Assembly (NCBI RefSeq): GCF_019457905.1
Contig: NZ_JAHZSV010000014.1
Coordinates: 90,961 to 154,960 of the forward strand
From: Flagellimonas abyssi
GTDB lineage: Bacteria > Bacteroidota > Bacteroidia > Flavobacteriales > Flavobacteriaceae
Direction: 5' to 3'
Length of the DNA: 64,000 nt
Under the pieces are notes generated by a model that was not told the origin of the DNA, did not search any database, and saw only the letters and a program-made list of their open reading frames with translations. The translations under genes were made by a program, and so were the position numbers. Below are positions 34,631-44,650 of the stretch, in pieces (position 1 is the stretch's first letter; each line of letters opens with the position of its first letter).

Positions 34631-35992
34631 CTATATTTCCCTATTTATGTCCCAGGCCTCCAAATAATCTGCCACTGATTTCACGAACATTCCGCCCAAT
34701 GCACCGTTCACCACTCGGTGATCGTAACTGTGCGAGAGGTACATTTTACTGCGGATACCTATATATTCACCTTGATCGGTCTCAATTACAGATGGTATTT
34801 TTCTGATGGCCCCCAATGCAAGGATTCCAACTTGCGGTTGATTGATGATCGGCGTACCAAAAACACTTCCGAAGGAACCAACATTGGTTACTGTGTACGT
34901 ACCATCTTTTACCTCATCGGGCTTTAATTGATTGTTTCTTGCCCTATCGGCCAGATCGTTCACTGTTTTGGCCATCCCTACCAAGTTCAATTGGTCGGCA
35001 TTTTTGATTACGGGCACAATCAGGTTGCCATCGGGCAGGGCTGCTGCCATTCCCAAATTGATGTTCTTCTTTTTGATGACCTTGTCTCCATCCAACGAAA
35101 TGTTCATAAGTGGATATTTTTTAAGGGCCATGGCCACAGCTTCCATAAATATGGGCGTAAAGGTCAATTTTTCACCTTCTCGCTGTTGGAATGCATTCTT
35201 CACCTTATTTCTCCAATTGACCACATTTGTCACGTCCACTTCCACAAAGCTCTGAACGTGTGCGGAGGTTGATATGCTCTCGATCATATGGTGGGCGATG
35301 AGTTTGCCCATGCGGGTCAACGGAATGACCTCATCCCCTGCGCCTACCTGAACCTTTGATCCTTGAGGTTTGTTCGCGACCGTCTCTTTTGGCGCTGAAG
35401 GCGCTTCGACTTTCGCGGTTTTGGTTTCAGGTTTTGGTTTAGCCTCTTCTTTTACCTGACTTCCATTGGAACGGTTTTCCAAATAGGCCATGATATCATT
35501 TTTGGTGACCCTGCCTTCTTTACCTGTACCGGTAATGGCCTCGAGCTCATCCATGGAAACGTTTTCTTCCTTGGCTATGTTTTTCACCAAGGGCGAATAA
35601 AATCGTTCTGAACTTGAAAAATCGGGCGTGGATGAGGAAACTGACTCCTTTACACTGGCCATTTGAGCTTCCAACTCTCCTGCCGGTACTTCAACAGGCT
35701 CCTCCTCTACTTCTTTTTCTGTGCTTTCCTCCAGTGGGGTTTCAACTCCACCTTCAATTTGAATCACGGCGACAACTTCACCTACCTTTATCACATCATC
35801 TACATCGAACCGCTTTTCTACCAATACCCCATCCACTTCACTAGGAACTTCGGAATCTACTTTGTCCGTGGCAATTTCAAAGATGGCCTCGTCCATCTCT
35901 ATGGTGTCGCCCACTTCTTTCAACCAGTTGGTCAAGGTAGCTTCAGCAACACTTTCTCCCATTTGCGGTAATTTCAATTCAAATTTTGACAT
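34631..35992 (-). CDS. 2-oxo acid dehydrogenase dihydrolipoyl acyltransferase (E2)
   Basis: 453 residues from the ATG at 35992 (five further codons are open). A single lipoyl domain (about 1-80, IATDKVDSEVPSEV with the lipoyl-Lys) leads through a Glu-rich linker to a peripheral subunit-binding domain (about 120-160, SPLVKNIAKEENVSMDELEAITGTGKEGRVTKNDI), a Lys/Pro/Ala linker, and the catalytic domain (about 220-453). The core motif is SYDHRVVNGALGG with His425; the usual Asp of the HxxxDG motif is Asn429. The branched-chain oxoacid complex is the likeliest, since E1 is not next to it. Monocistronic in this context. Confidence 0.92.
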   Translation of the reverse strand: MSKFELKLPQMGESVAEATLTNWLKEVGDTIEMDEAIFEIATDKVDSEVPSEVDGVLVEKRFDVDDVIKVGEVVAVIQIEGGVETPLEESTEKEVEEEPVEVPAGELEAQMASVKESVSSSTPDFSSSERFYSPLVKNIAKEENVSMDELEAITGTGKEGRVTKNDIMAYLENRSNGSQVKEEAKPKPETKTAKVEAPSAPKETVANKPQGSKVQVGAGDEVIPLTRMGKLIAHHMIESISTSAHVQSFVEVDVTNVVNWRNKVKNAFQQREGEKLTFTPIFMEAVAMALKKYPLMNISLDGDKVIKKKNINLGMAAALPDGNLIVPVIKNADQLNLVGMAKTVNDLADRARNNQLKPDEVKDGTYTVTNVGSFGSVFGTPIINQPQVGILALGAIRKIPSVIETDQGEYIGIRSKMYLSHSYDHRVVNGALGGMFVKSVADYLEAWDINREI

Positions 35993-36071
35993 ATTCGTAT
36001 TTATCAAAGTGATTTTGATTTGTATTTTACAAAAATACTAAAGAAATCGACTTATTTTTGATTTATGTTTA

Positions 36072-36692
36072 TTAATTCGCTTTAATAGAATTTTCAAAGG
36101 GGACTCTATTGATTATACTTCTCCCTAAAGTTACTTCATCTGCATACTCCAATTCGTCACCTACCGAAATTCCCCTGGCTATCGTCGAAGTAGTCACTTC
36201 TAATCCTTCCAGTTGTTTGTAAATATAAAAATTAGTTGTGTCCCCCTCCATGGTCGAACTCAAGGCCAATATCAATTCCTTAATGGTTCCGTCCTTTACT
36301 TTTTTTACCAGTGACCCAATATTTAGATCCTGAGGCCCAACGCCTTCCATAGGGGAAATCTTTCCCCCCAGCACATGGTACAGGCCGTTATATTGAGATG
36401 TATTTTCAATGGCCATTACATCCCTGATATCTTCCACTACACATACCAAAGTCTCGTCCCTTTTGGGGTTGGCACAAATTTCACATACCTCCGTATCGGA
36501 AATATTGTGGCAATTTTTGCAAAAGTTGACCTCGCTTCTCAATTTGAGAAGTGCATTGGCCAAATGTTCCGACCGCTCTTCAGGCTGTTTTAACAGATGA
36601 AGTACCAAGCGCAATGCCGTTCGCTTACCGATTCCTGGTAATTGCGACATCTCATAAACAGCGTTCTCCAGTAGCTTAGATGAAAATTCCAT
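36072..36692 (-). CDS. recR: recombination mediator RecR
   Basis: 206 residues. The helix-hairpin-helix start ([17 protein letters not shown]), the four-Cys zinc finger ([17 protein letters not shown]), the Toprim segment ([14 protein letters not shown], and [12 protein letters not shown]) and the end with [17 protein letters not shown] are all present. RecR works with RecO to load RecA at gaps. It faces the divergent symporter gene across 76 bases. Confidence 0.96.
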   Translation of the reverse strand: MEFSSKLLENAVYEMSQLPGIGKRTALRLVLHLLKQPEERSEHLANALLKLRSEVNFCKNCHNISDTEVCEICANPKRDETLVCVVEDIRDVMAIENTSQYNGLYHVLGGKISPMEGVGPQDLNIGSLVKKVKDGTIKELILALSSTMEGDTTNFYIYKQLEGLEVTTSTIARGISVGDELEYADEVTLGRSIINRVPFENSIKAN

Positions 36693-36768
36693 AGCATCAA
36701 TTCTCCTACAAAATTACGATTTTACAGTTACCAATTTACTTTCGTACTTTGCAAATCAAATTGCATAT

Positions 36769-38256
36769 ATGTCAGCTACACAAATCCTGTTGCTTATCGG
36801 CGCCTATTTCTTGGTGCTTATATTGATTTCTTACTTTACCGGAAAAAACGATTCCAACGCCGATTTTTTTAAGGCGGGGAAACAATCCCCTTGGTACGTA
36901 GTAGCCTTTGGAATGGTGGGCGCCTCATTATCGGGGGTCACCTTTATCTCTGTGCCGGGATGGGTACAGGATAGCCAGTTCAGCTATATGCAGGTAATCT
37001 TGGGATATCTTGTTGGCTATTTTGTGGTTGCATTTGTACTGCTCCCCCTCTACTATAAACTAAACCTCACTTCTATTTATGAATATTTAAATGACCGTTT
37101 TGGAAAGATGAGCCATAGGACCGGTGCATTTTTCTTCTTTATATCGAGGGTACTTGGTGCGGCTTTCAGACTTTATTTGGTAGCAATAGTCCTGCAACAA
37201 TTTGTTTTTGATGACTTGGGAGTGCGTTTTGAATTTACCGTAGTCATCTCCATTTTGTTGATTTGGCTGTATACCAATAAAGGCGGCATTAAAACAATCG
37301 TATGGACAGATACCTTACAAACGCTTTTTATGATTTTGGCGGTGGTATTGTCCATTGTGATGATCAATCAAGAACTCGGTTGGAGCTTTGGGGAATTCTT
37401 GGCTTCTGAAGAGCTGAAAAATTATAATGATTTTTTGGTGACGGAAAGCTTTCTGGACAGGAGTTATTTTATCAAATCCTTTGTTGGCGGCATGTTCATA
37501 ACCATTTGCATGACGGGTCTTGACCAAGATATGATGCAAAAGAACCTTACCTGTAAGTCTTTGAAGGACGCACAAAAAAACATGGTCTCGTTTAGTTTTG
37601 TGCTGGTGATATCCACATTTTTGTTCATGCTCTTGGGAGCGTTATTATTTATTTACGCAAAGAGGGAAGGTATTGCCATTCCGCTGATGGACGGCACACC
37701 GAAGACCGACCTCCTTTTCCCGGAAATTGCCTTGAACAGTGGATTGGGACTGGCACTTTCCATCACTTTTATGCTGGGGCTCATCGCTGCGGCCTACAGT
37801 AGTGCCGATAGTGCGCTTACTTCCTTGACAACTTCTTTCTGTGTGGATTTCCTAAACGTTCAAAACAAAGAGGACAAAGAGCAAAAGCGTATTAGAAAAC
37901 GCACCCATATTGCCATGAGCTTTGCCCTTGTTGTGGTCATCATTGCATTTAAGTATATTCTTAGCAGCAATGTAATTGATAGCTTGCTTACGGTAGCCGG
38001 TTACACTTATGGCCCACTACTGGGTCTTTTTGCCTTTGGCATCTTCACCAAGCACAAAATCAAGGACAGCTATGTCTGGATAGTGGCTTTATTATCGGTG
38101 ATTGCCATAGTTTTTATAGCCAATATCCCTTCGGAATATTTAGGGGGATATCAGGTTGGCTATGAATTGTTGCCGTTGAACGGTTTGCTTACATTTATTG
38201 GACTATGGTTTATCCGTACTAAAAAGTCGGGAGAAAAATCTAATATTGTCCAGTAG
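36769..38256 (+). CDS. sodium:solute symporter family (SSS) transporter
   Basis: 495 residues with about thirteen hydrophobic helices. The beginning is typical for SSS proteins: [30 protein letters not shown]. Further family marks are [44 protein letters not shown] and [18 protein letters not shown]. These carriers use sodium to move sugars, amino acids or other small solutes; the substrate here is open. The 3' end overlaps the converging CoA-binding gene by 17 bases. Confidence 0.92.
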   Translation: MSATQILLLIGAYFLVLILISYFTGKNDSNADFFKAGKQSPWYVVAFGMVGASLSGVTFISVPGWVQDSQFSYMQVILGYLVGYFVVAFVLLPLYYKLNLTSIYEYLNDRFGKMSHRTGAFFFFISRVLGAAFRLYLVAIVLQQFVFDDLGVRFEFTVVISILLIWLYTNKGGIKTIVWTDTLQTLFMILAVVLSIVMINQELGWSFGEFLASEELKNYNDFLVTESFLDRSYFIKSFVGGMFITICMTGLDQDMMQKNLTCKSLKDAQKNMVSFSFVLVISTFLFMLLGALLFIYAKREGIAIPLMDGTPKTDLLFPEIALNSGLGLALSITFMLGLIAAAYSSADSALTSLTTSFCVDFLNVQNKEDKEQKRIRKRTHIAMSFALVVVIIAFKYILSSNVIDSLLTVAGYTYGPLLGLFAFGIFTKHKIKDSYVWIVALLSVIAIVFIANIPSEYLGGYQVGYELLPLNGLLTFIGLWFIRTKKSGEKSNIVQ

Positions 38257-38599
38257 CAAGCAGCACCAATGTACAGGCAACTTCGACCTCAATCCCAGCA
38301 TTTTCAAGGATTTCATAGAATTCCGGGTTTTCGGTTCCGGGGTTAAAAATAACACGCCTCGGGTTTAGGTCAACAATTTGCTGATAGTATTCTTTTTGAT
38401 TTTTTGGGTTTAAATATAAAGTTACGGTATCAATATTTTGAAAATCAATCAAGTTGTCTTTAATTTGTACCCCTGATACAGTTCCCCCACGTATCCCAAA
38501 TGCGGTTGTTTCAATATTATTGTCAACCAGCCTACGAATAGCTGTGTTACTGTATCTTCCAGGGTTTGTAGAAGCCCCTACGACAAGTGTTTTTTGCAT
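38240..38599 (-). CDS. CoA-binding domain protein
   Basis: 119 residues: a single Rossmann-type CoA-binding domain (PF13380-like), starting [23 protein letters not shown], with [29 protein letters not shown] at the end. Stand-alone forms such as YccU are widespread and of uncertain role, perhaps binding CoA or a related nucleotide. Its 3' end overlaps the SSS gene by 17 bases in opposite direction. Confidence 0.9.
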   Translation of the reverse strand: MQKTLVVGASTNPGRYSNTAIRRLVDNNIETTAFGIRGGTVSGVQIKDNLIDFQNIDTVTLYLNPKNQKEYYQQIVDLNPRRVIFNPGTENPEFYEILENAGIEVEVACTLVLLATGQY

Positions 38600-38741
38600 T
38601 TGTTAATTTTTGTGTTAAAATTTTATATAGACTGTAATTTTTCACACGTAAAGTCGTCTATTTTTTATAACTTAAAGTCATTGGTAAGACTGTATTTTTA
38701 TAGTTAATGGTTAGTGTTTAGTATAGCTTATCAATGTATAA

Positions 38742-38773
38742 CCCCGGTACTCGTTACCGGGGTTTCTTCTTTT
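38742..38773 (+). terminator. orphan intrinsic terminator
   Basis: CCCCGGTA (38742-38749), loop CTCGT, TACCGGGG (38755-38762), then TTTCTTCTTTT. No plus-strand protein gene ends within 480 bases upstream, so it ends either a read-through transcript or an unannotated small RNA. Confidence 0.75.
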
Positions 38774-38841
38774 ATAACGTCATATCAATAGTCTCCAACG
38801 GAAACCTGCCTTACAAAATTGAGACAATTCAGAATGCTTTA

Positions 38842-38869
38842 TTGTTAAAGGATGTTAAAATAAGTTTTG
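38842..38869 (+). promoter_or_regulatory. candidate promoter of the TonB-dependent receptor gene
   Basis: TTG (38842-38844), 16 bases, then TAAGTTTTG (38861-38869), which resembles TAnnTTTG with one extra base. Weaker than the other boxes in the window. Confidence 0.3.
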
Positions 38870-38908
38870 CCTGTAACATTCCTGAACCTACGGCGTCTTA
38901 AAAGTGAC

Positions 38909-38934
38909 ATCAATCATCAATCAATCATCAATCA
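38909..38934. repeat. short ATCAATC-type repeat in the receptor leader
   Basis: The units ATCAATC and ATCA follow each other several times right before the start of the receptor gene. Such a low-complexity leader may affect ribosome access; no more can be said. Confidence 0.45.
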
Positions 38935-38949
38935 AAAAACGAACTACTC

Positions 38950-41400
38950 ATGAGACATGTGAGCTTTCTAGTTGCACTATTGCTGTGCATGACATCCCCT
39001 TTTTTAACTTTTGCCAATGATCCGAACGATGCCCTGGGCGTCATCAATGGTAAGGTTATCGACGAAATTTCCAACGAACCTGTAGCTTATGCTGCTGTTG
39101 TCATTAAATCGGAAGATGGTTCCCAGACCATTACAGGTGGAATTACCACAGAAGATGGAAGCTTTGAAATCAACAAATTGCCCGACGGTACATTTATTTT
39201 TGAAGTACAGTACATTGGCTACAAAACATATTCCCAAAAATTAGTGATCGCCAAGGGCAAACGGACCCTTGATCTGGGCACCGTAGCCCTAGTTGAAGAA
39301 ACCAAAGAACTCGAGGGCGTGGAGCTGGTAGCAGAACGCACCACTATTGAGCAGCGCGTAGACCGCAAAGTAATCAACGTGGGCAAAGACTTGACTACTG
39401 CAGGTGCCTCGGCTTCCGACATTATGAACAATATTCCATCCGTAAACGTGGATTCCCAAACAGGTGATATTACACTTAGGGGCAACTCAAATGTACGTGT
39501 CATGGTCGACGGAAAATTGTCTAATGTTCCCGTAGCACAGCTGCTCAAGCAAATCCCATCAACAGCCATTAAATCCATTGAACTGATTACCAATCCATCC
39601 GCCAAGTACAATCCCGAAGGAATGAGCGGCATCATCAATATTGTATTGCACAAAAATGCCAACATCGGTTTTAATGGAAACGTAAACCTTGGGCTCACCA
39701 AGGGCATCGAAGCCAAATTCAATAGTTCTATTGATATGAACTACCGTAACGGAAAGTTCAACTTTTATGGAAATTATGGCAACAATATAGGTAAATGGGT
39801 GAACGATGGAAGCATTCTTCGTGTAGACGAAAACTCACGCCAAAAGTTTGACTTTTTCAACAATAACAAGTCGCACCTGTACAAATTAGGAGTGGATTTT
39901 TACCTGAACGATAAAAACACCATTTCCTTTTTTACCAACCAAAATATCTATGAAGGTGAAGGTACGGGAGAGACTGCAGTTTTATATTTTAATAATCCTT
40001 CTCGAAACGTGACGCAATTGTTCCTGGACGACTCAAACAATAGCAGTGAGCAGTATAATTTCGACTATAAACTCGATTTTAATAAAGAAGGCCATAACAT
40101 AGAACTGGAAATAGACCACAACTTATTTGACAGTGAACAGGATGCTGATTTTAGATCTGTCGGCGCCTCAACCTATCCAGATTATATGGATTTTGTGGAC
40201 ACCGAGCGTACCCAGACCACTGCCAATTTGGATTATGTGAATCCGCTGGACAGTATTTCCAAACTGGAACTGGGTCTACAATCCAGAAATTTTGAGACCA
40301 TTGTGGATTATTCTTCCACTGGGCAATCTTTTAATTCCAATGGGGATTTGGCACCTACGCCCTCCACTAAATTTGTATATGACATGGATATTTATTCGGC
40401 CTATGCAACTTTTGGACAGACCTACGAAAAATGGTCCTACCAAATGGGCGTGCGTATCGAGGATGTTCAAGTTAAGGCCGATACCAATGCCGTACGTGCG
40501 TTTACGGATGACTATACCGAGATTTACCCCTCTGCATTTATTACCTACCGACCCAATGAAGGTGACCAAGTGCAACTGAGCTACAGCAGACGGGTAGATA
40601 GACCTGGTCTACAACAAGTAAACCCCATCCGTGAGTTTGCAACGCCATTGATCTCTTCTTTTGGAAACCCAAATTTGGTACCTCAGTTCACAAATTCTTA
40701 TGAAGCGAACTACACCAAAAGAATAAAAAATGGAAGTATTACCGGAGGTGTCTTCTATAGAAGCATAACTGATGAAATCAACCGAGCTATCTATGTGGAC
40801 CGCTTGGACTTGAACAAGACCATCCTGACCTTTGATAATTTTGACAAAACATCTGCCTACGGGGTAGAACTCTCTACCAATTACAAACCTTTAAAATGGT
40901 GGAGCATCAATGGAAGTTTTGACCTGTTCTCTCAAACCCAAAGGGGGTTGACCGAAACGCTGAACACAACTGACCCAAATCCGAGCGAGGAAGATATTGT
41001 GGAACAACGGGTAAAGGTAGACAACACGGCTTGGAACCTGAGAATGAACAACAGCTTTACCGTTACCAAGGCATTAACGCTACAAGCTTTCGGTTTTTAC
41101 CGTGGAAGAAACAAGAGCATACAGTTCAATGCGGACCCGATGTATTTTGTGAATTTGGGCGCTCGCTACAGCTTTGCTGAAGGTAAAGGAACACTGAGCC
41201 TTAATTACAACGATATTTTCAACACCATGCGATTTGCTTTCGAGGGCGATTATCCTTTTGCGCAAGAGGGTGCCTTTAACTGGGAAAGCAATAATGTATA
41301 TCTAGGTCTTTCCTATAGATTTGGAAGCGGTAAAAACCAAGCCAAACAACGTAAACGTAGGGACAACAACACCAAGCAAGGTGGCGGTGGTATCCTCTAA
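38950..41400 (+). CDS. TonB-dependent receptor-like outer membrane beta-barrel protein
   Basis: 816 residues. A signal peptide (ending LTFAND) is followed by a carboxypeptidase-regulatory-like domain (about 30-110, GVINGKVIDEISNEPVAYAAVVI), a plug (about 115-220, DIMNNIPSVNVDSQTGDITLRGNSNVRVMVDG), and a beta-barrel of the outer membrane protein family typical of Bacteroidota (QVQLSYSRRVDRPGLQQVNP). The tail is rich in Lys, Arg and Gly instead of ending in an aromatic residue. No SusD gene is present, so it is not a SusC pair. The ligand is unknown. It is bracketed by two similar GC-rich terminators. Confidence 0.9.
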   Translation: MRHVSFLVALLLCMTSPFLTFANDPNDALGVINGKVIDEISNEPVAYAAVVIKSEDGSQTITGGITTEDGSFEINKLPDGTFIFEVQYIGYKTYSQKLVIAKGKRTLDLGTVALVEETKELEGVELVAERTTIEQRVDRKVINVGKDLTTAGASASDIMNNIPSVNVDSQTGDITLRGNSNVRVMVDGKLSNVPVAQLLKQIPSTAIKSIELITNPSAKYNPEGMSGIINIVLHKNANIGFNGNVNLGLTKGIEAKFNSSIDMNYRNGKFNFYGNYGNNIGKWVNDGSILRVDENSRQKFDFFNNNKSHLYKLGVDFYLNDKNTISFFTNQNIYEGEGTGETAVLYFNNPSRNVTQLFLDDSNNSSEQYNFDYKLDFNKEGHNIELEIDHNLFDSEQDADFRSVGASTYPDYMDFVDTERTQTTANLDYVNPLDSISKLELGLQSRNFETIVDYSSTGQSFNSNGDLAPTPSTKFVYDMDIYSAYATFGQTYEKWSYQMGVRIEDVQVKADTNAVRAFTDDYTEIYPSAFITYRPNEGDQVQLSYSRRVDRPGLQQVNPIREFATPLISSFGNPNLVPQFTNSYEANYTKRIKNGSITGGVFYRSITDEINRAIYVDRLDLNKTILTFDNFDKTSAYGVELSTNYKPLKWWSINGSFDLFSQTQRGLTETLNTTDPNPSEEDIVEQRVKVDNTAWNLRMNNSFTVTKALTLQAFGFYRGRNKSIQFNADPMYFVNLGARYSFAEGKGTLSLNYNDIFNTMRFAFEGDYPFAQEGAFNWESNNVYLGLSYRFGSGKNQAKQRKRRDNNTKQGGGGIL

Positions 41401-41457
41401 AATAAATTGATGCTTCATATTCGAGTGTTGGTTGGTTATCTTGTGTTAGCATCAATC

Positions 41458-41490
41458 AAAAACCCCTGTCCGTTTGGACCGGGGTTTTAT
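41458..41490 (+). terminator. terminator after the TonB-dependent receptor
   Basis: AAAACCCC (41459-41466) with a one-mismatch continuation pairs with GGGGTTTT (41481-41488) in a 5-base loop hairpin followed by ATATTTAATT. It lies 58 bases after the receptor stop and before the converging fabH. Confidence 0.8.
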
Positions 41491-41514
41491 ATTTAATTAT
41501 ATAAAGGTTGGTAT

Positions 41515-42525
41515 CTACCAACGAATGATGACACTTCCCCAGGTAAAACCACTACCAAAGGCCGCAAGTACTACCAAATCACCTTCTCTGATTTTTCCGG
41601 CTTCCCAAGCCTCGGTCAATGCAATAGGAATGGAAGCCGCTGTGGTATTACCGTACTTCATAATATTATTGAATACCTGTTCATCCTTCAATTTAAACTT
41701 GTTCTGGATGAATTGGGAGATTCTAAGGTTCGCCTGATGTGGAATTAGCATATCAATATCGGTCGGGGCCAAATCATTTTTACCGAGTCCTTCCATAATT
41801 ACCTCACTGAATCTGACCACTGCATTCTTGAAAACAAATTGTCCGTTCATATGTGGATAATAAGAGGTATCCTCGGGGTCTTTATCTTCGATAATATCGG
41901 TGACCCAACGTTTGCCCATTCCGGGCGCTATCAGTGAAAGCTCCTCAGCATGTTGTCCTTCGGAATGCAAATGGGTAGAAAGGATTCCTTTGGATGTATC
42001 CTCTTCCCTGGTCAAAACGGCTGCTCCCGCACCATCACCAAAAATAACGGATACTCCCCTGCCCCTTGTGGTCATATCCAGACCACGGGAATGCAGTTCA
42101 GAACCAATGACCAGTACATTTTTGTACATACCGGTTTTAATATATTGGTCGGCCACGGAAATTCCGTAAACAAAACCGGAACATTGGTTTCTCACATCCA
42201 AGGCACCAACGGTTCTTTTTAGGCCAAGATCACGCTGCACCAATACACCGGGCCCAGGGAAATAATAATCGGGGCTAAGGGTCGCGAAAACAATAAAGTC
42301 AATATCATCCTTATCGATACCCGCACGCTCGATGGCCCTCTTGGCAGCCTCAACTCCCATAGAAGTTGTGGTTTCAGTATCTTTTAGAACATGACGCCGC
42401 TCCTTAATTCCCGTACGCTCTTGTATCCATTCATCATTCGTGTCCATCACTTTTGACAAATCGTCGTTAGTGACCACATTTTCAGGGACGTAAAATCCCA
42501 ATCCCGATATTCTTGAGTTATACAT
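41515..42525 (-). CDS. fabH: beta-ketoacyl-ACP synthase III
   Basis: 336 residues. FabH starts fatty acid synthesis by joining acetyl-CoA (or a branched acyl-CoA) with malonyl-ACP. Catalytic residues are Cys115 in DVRNQCSGFVYG, His in IPHQANLRI and Asn in YGNTTAASIPI. Length and order are those of FabH. The usual flavobacterial neighbours plsX and rpmF are not next to it, so this may be a second FabH copy. A branched starter is likely in this group, since such bacteria make iso fatty acids. Confidence 0.95.
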   Translation of the reverse strand: MYNSRISGLGFYVPENVVTNDDLSKVMDTNDEWIQERTGIKERRHVLKDTETTTSMGVEAAKRAIERAGIDKDDIDFIVFATLSPDYYFPGPGVLVQRDLGLKRTVGALDVRNQCSGFVYGISVADQYIKTGMYKNVLVIGSELHSRGLDMTTRGRGVSVIFGDGAGAAVLTREEDTSKGILSTHLHSEGQHAEELSLIAPGMGKRWVTDIIEDKDPEDTSYYPHMNGQFVFKNAVVRFSEVIMEGLGKNDLAPTDIDMLIPHQANLRISQFIQNKFKLKDEQVFNNIMKYGNTTAASIPIALTEAWEAGKIREGDLVVLAAFGSGFTWGSVIIRW

Positions 42526-42621
42526 TTCTAATTGCTTAAGTATTGAATCTTTAAAAAACTCTTGGCTAATTAACGGAAAATTAAAAAATATATCCTAAGA
42601 ACTGCATATTTATTAAGGCTT

Positions 42622-43932
42622 TTAGCGGATGTACTGCTCAAAATGGTTCACATTTACCTTAGCCTTAAGGTCATGCAATAGATTGTAAAGCCCAAAAAAC
42701 GTACGATTTATATATAAAAAGTGTTTTGACCCCCTGTTCCCGTTCATCTTTCGGATTTGTTCATCTTTGGAGTAGCGTTCACTGAGGTTTGCAATTTTCG
42801 ACCAGAAACCTTCATCACCAAAATCAAAAGTTTCTTTATGGAAAGGAGAAGTGAAAATAGTCAGCATTTCTTTGAAAAGCGCCTTAAAAAATTTCAGCTC
42901 TTCTTCTGAGTCGGTCGGTGTCAAGATTTCCAGTTCGTACAATTTTTCCATGAAGATTTTATCATTATTGATGTTTTCCTCTTTTGCCAACTCAAAATAC
43001 GGTACATAAAAATCATGTGGAATCTGCTTGATGCAACCAAAATCGATGGCTATCAACTTAGCATCATCACTTACCAGAAAATTACCGGGATGCGGGTCTG
43101 CATGTACCCTTCTCAATTTATGAATCTGGAACATATAAAAATCCCAGAGGGCTTGGCCCAGTGTATTCCCAACTTCAGGCTCAAAATCGGTTTGTGTAAA
43201 TTCTCCCAAATGCATTCCATTCATCCAGTCCATCGTTAGAATACGTTCACTGGACAACTCTCGATAATATTTAGGAAATTGCATGTTTGGAATCACGGAA
43301 CAGGCGGTGGTAATCTCGTCGCTTTGCTCCAATTCCAAGATATAATTGGTCTCTTCGATGAGTTTATGCTCAACTTCCTTGAAATATTTTTCGGAGTCCT
43401 TCCCCTTCAAGTTGAACATTTTAATGGCCACAGGCTTCACCAAGGCCAAATCACTACTTATACTTTCGGCAACACCTGGATATTGGATCTTGACCGCCAA
43501 TTTTTTGCCATCCTTTTCTGCGCGATGAACCTGGCCTATACTGGCAGCGTTCACGGAATCCTTTTCAAATTCGTCAAAAATCTCTTCAGGATATTTGTCC
43601 AAATATTTTTTGAAGGTCTTACGAACCAAGGGTGCGGACAACGGAGGCACAGAAAATTGGGAAAGTGAAAACTTTTCCACGTATGCCCTTGGCAAGAGGT
43701 TCTTTTCCATGCTGAGCATTTGGGCCACTTTGAGCGCACTACCCTTTAGACTTTTGAGTCCATCGTAAATATCCTCTGCATTGTCTTGGTCCAACATATC
43801 CTTGGAGGTTTGCGGGTCTACGAGCTTTTTACCATAGTATTTCACATAGTTTCCTCCGATCTTGACCCCGGTCTTCACCAATTTTCCGGCGCGTTCTATT
43901 TTCCCAGTGGGAATCGTATCCAACCTTTTCAT
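42622..43932 (-). CDS. AarF/UbiB (ABC1) atypical kinase family protein
   Basis: 436 residues. ABC1-family features are the ASIGQVHRAEKDGKKLAVKIQYPGV stretch with an Ala-rich loop in place of the P-loop, the catalytic-loop RRVHADPHPGNFLV, and IAIDFGCIKQI with the metal-binding Asp. The KxGQ motif of UbiB appears as LKVAQML with Ala for Gly. Such atypical kinases support quinone or lipid metabolism. It follows a TetR regulator by 5 bases, an arrangement that points to one regulated unit. Confidence 0.9.
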   Translation of the reverse strand: MKRLDTIPTGKIERAGKLVKTGVKIGGNYVKYYGKKLVDPQTSKDMLDQDNAEDIYDGLKSLKGSALKVAQMLSMEKNLLPRAYVEKFSLSQFSVPPLSAPLVRKTFKKYLDKYPEEIFDEFEKDSVNAASIGQVHRAEKDGKKLAVKIQYPGVAESISSDLALVKPVAIKMFNLKGKDSEKYFKEVEHKLIEETNYILELEQSDEITTACSVIPNMQFPKYYRELSSERILTMDWMNGMHLGEFTQTDFEPEVGNTLGQALWDFYMFQIHKLRRVHADPHPGNFLVSDDAKLIAIDFGCIKQIPHDFYVPYFELAKEENINNDKIFMEKLYELEILTPTDSEEELKFFKALFKEMLTIFTSPFHKETFDFGDEGFWSKIANLSERYSKDEQIRKMNGNRGSKHFLYINRTFFGLYNLLHDLKAKVNVNHFEQYIR

Positions 43933-43937
43933 GTGTT

Positions 43938-44594
43938 CTATGCGAATTTTTCTTTATAAAGAAATTTTCCAAAGTCAACTATCTTTTCCAACGGTGTACT
44001 TTCAAAAATTTGGAAAACGGTGGTAACGGATTTTTCAATGGCGATGTCGGTTTTCTCCAGACCTGGGGAACCATCTTCCATCCAGAATTTTAAGATAAAA
44101 AGAAACTGTAACCAAGCGCCTTCGGCAAACAAGGGAGCATTGTATTTAAAAATCTTGTGCTGCTTTTCATCGTTCCTTTCCTCAATGAGTGTGGAAGCAA
44201 AATCCTTGAACTTTTTGCGAAGACCTTTTAATTGCATCAATCCTTCCAAAGAATATTTATGCTCTTTCATTATAAAAAGGACATAACTCCTATTTAGTGT
44301 CAGGTTTTCAAAAAAGGTAAAGAAAAAGGTCAACATTTTTTCCTCGTTGGTCATGGATGCGTACTGCTTGTTCTTTTGCATCAAATTATAACTGTTATCA
44401 AAGAATTTGTTCCAGATAATTTGTTGTAAGGACTCGAACGAACCAAAGAATCCATAAAATTCATCTTCCTTGATATCGTGTTCCTTACAGAATTTAAACA
44501 CCGAGCTTGGCACTTTTTCATGCTCCAAAACAGATTCCATGAATAAGCTTATGATTTTGTCCTCGGTAATTTTGGGTTTAGTCGTCTTTGCCAT
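43938..44594 (-). CDS. TetR family transcriptional regulator
   Basis: 218 residues. The N-terminal part (KITEDKIISLFMESVLEHEKVPSSVFKFCKEHDIKEDEFYGFFGSFESLQQ) has the three-helix TetR DNA-binding layout, with the SLQQIIWNKFFDNS helix connecting to an all-helical ligand domain. The gene precedes and is probably co-transcribed with the AarF-like gene (5-base gap). A perfect 12-base inverted repeat lies 57 bases upstream of its start and is a candidate operator. The effector is unknown. Confidence 0.83.
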   Translation of the reverse strand: MAKTTKPKITEDKIISLFMESVLEHEKVPSSVFKFCKEHDIKEDEFYGFFGSFESLQQIIWNKFFDNSYNLMQKNKQYASMTNEEKMLTFFFTFFENLTLNRSYVLFIMKEHKYSLEGLMQLKGLRKKFKDFASTLIEERNDEKQHKIFKYNAPLFAEGAWLQFLFILKFWMEDGSPGLEKTDIAIEKSVTTVFQIFESTPLEKIVDFGKFLYKEKFA

Positions 44595-44650
44595 TTTTGT
44601 GTTTTATGAAGAGTTAACAAAGTTAGCATTGTGTAATCTAATTCTTAAAA

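Larger units (their letters stand above)
38600..38949. other. 350-base intergenic region with an orphan terminator
   Basis: No protein-coding frame of note. It contains a strong plus-strand hairpin with T-rich tail at 38742-38773, a candidate promoter for the receptor gene (38842-38869), and a short ATCAATC-rich stretch just before that gene. The region before the hairpin is AT-rich and could encode a small RNA. Confidence 0.5.
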
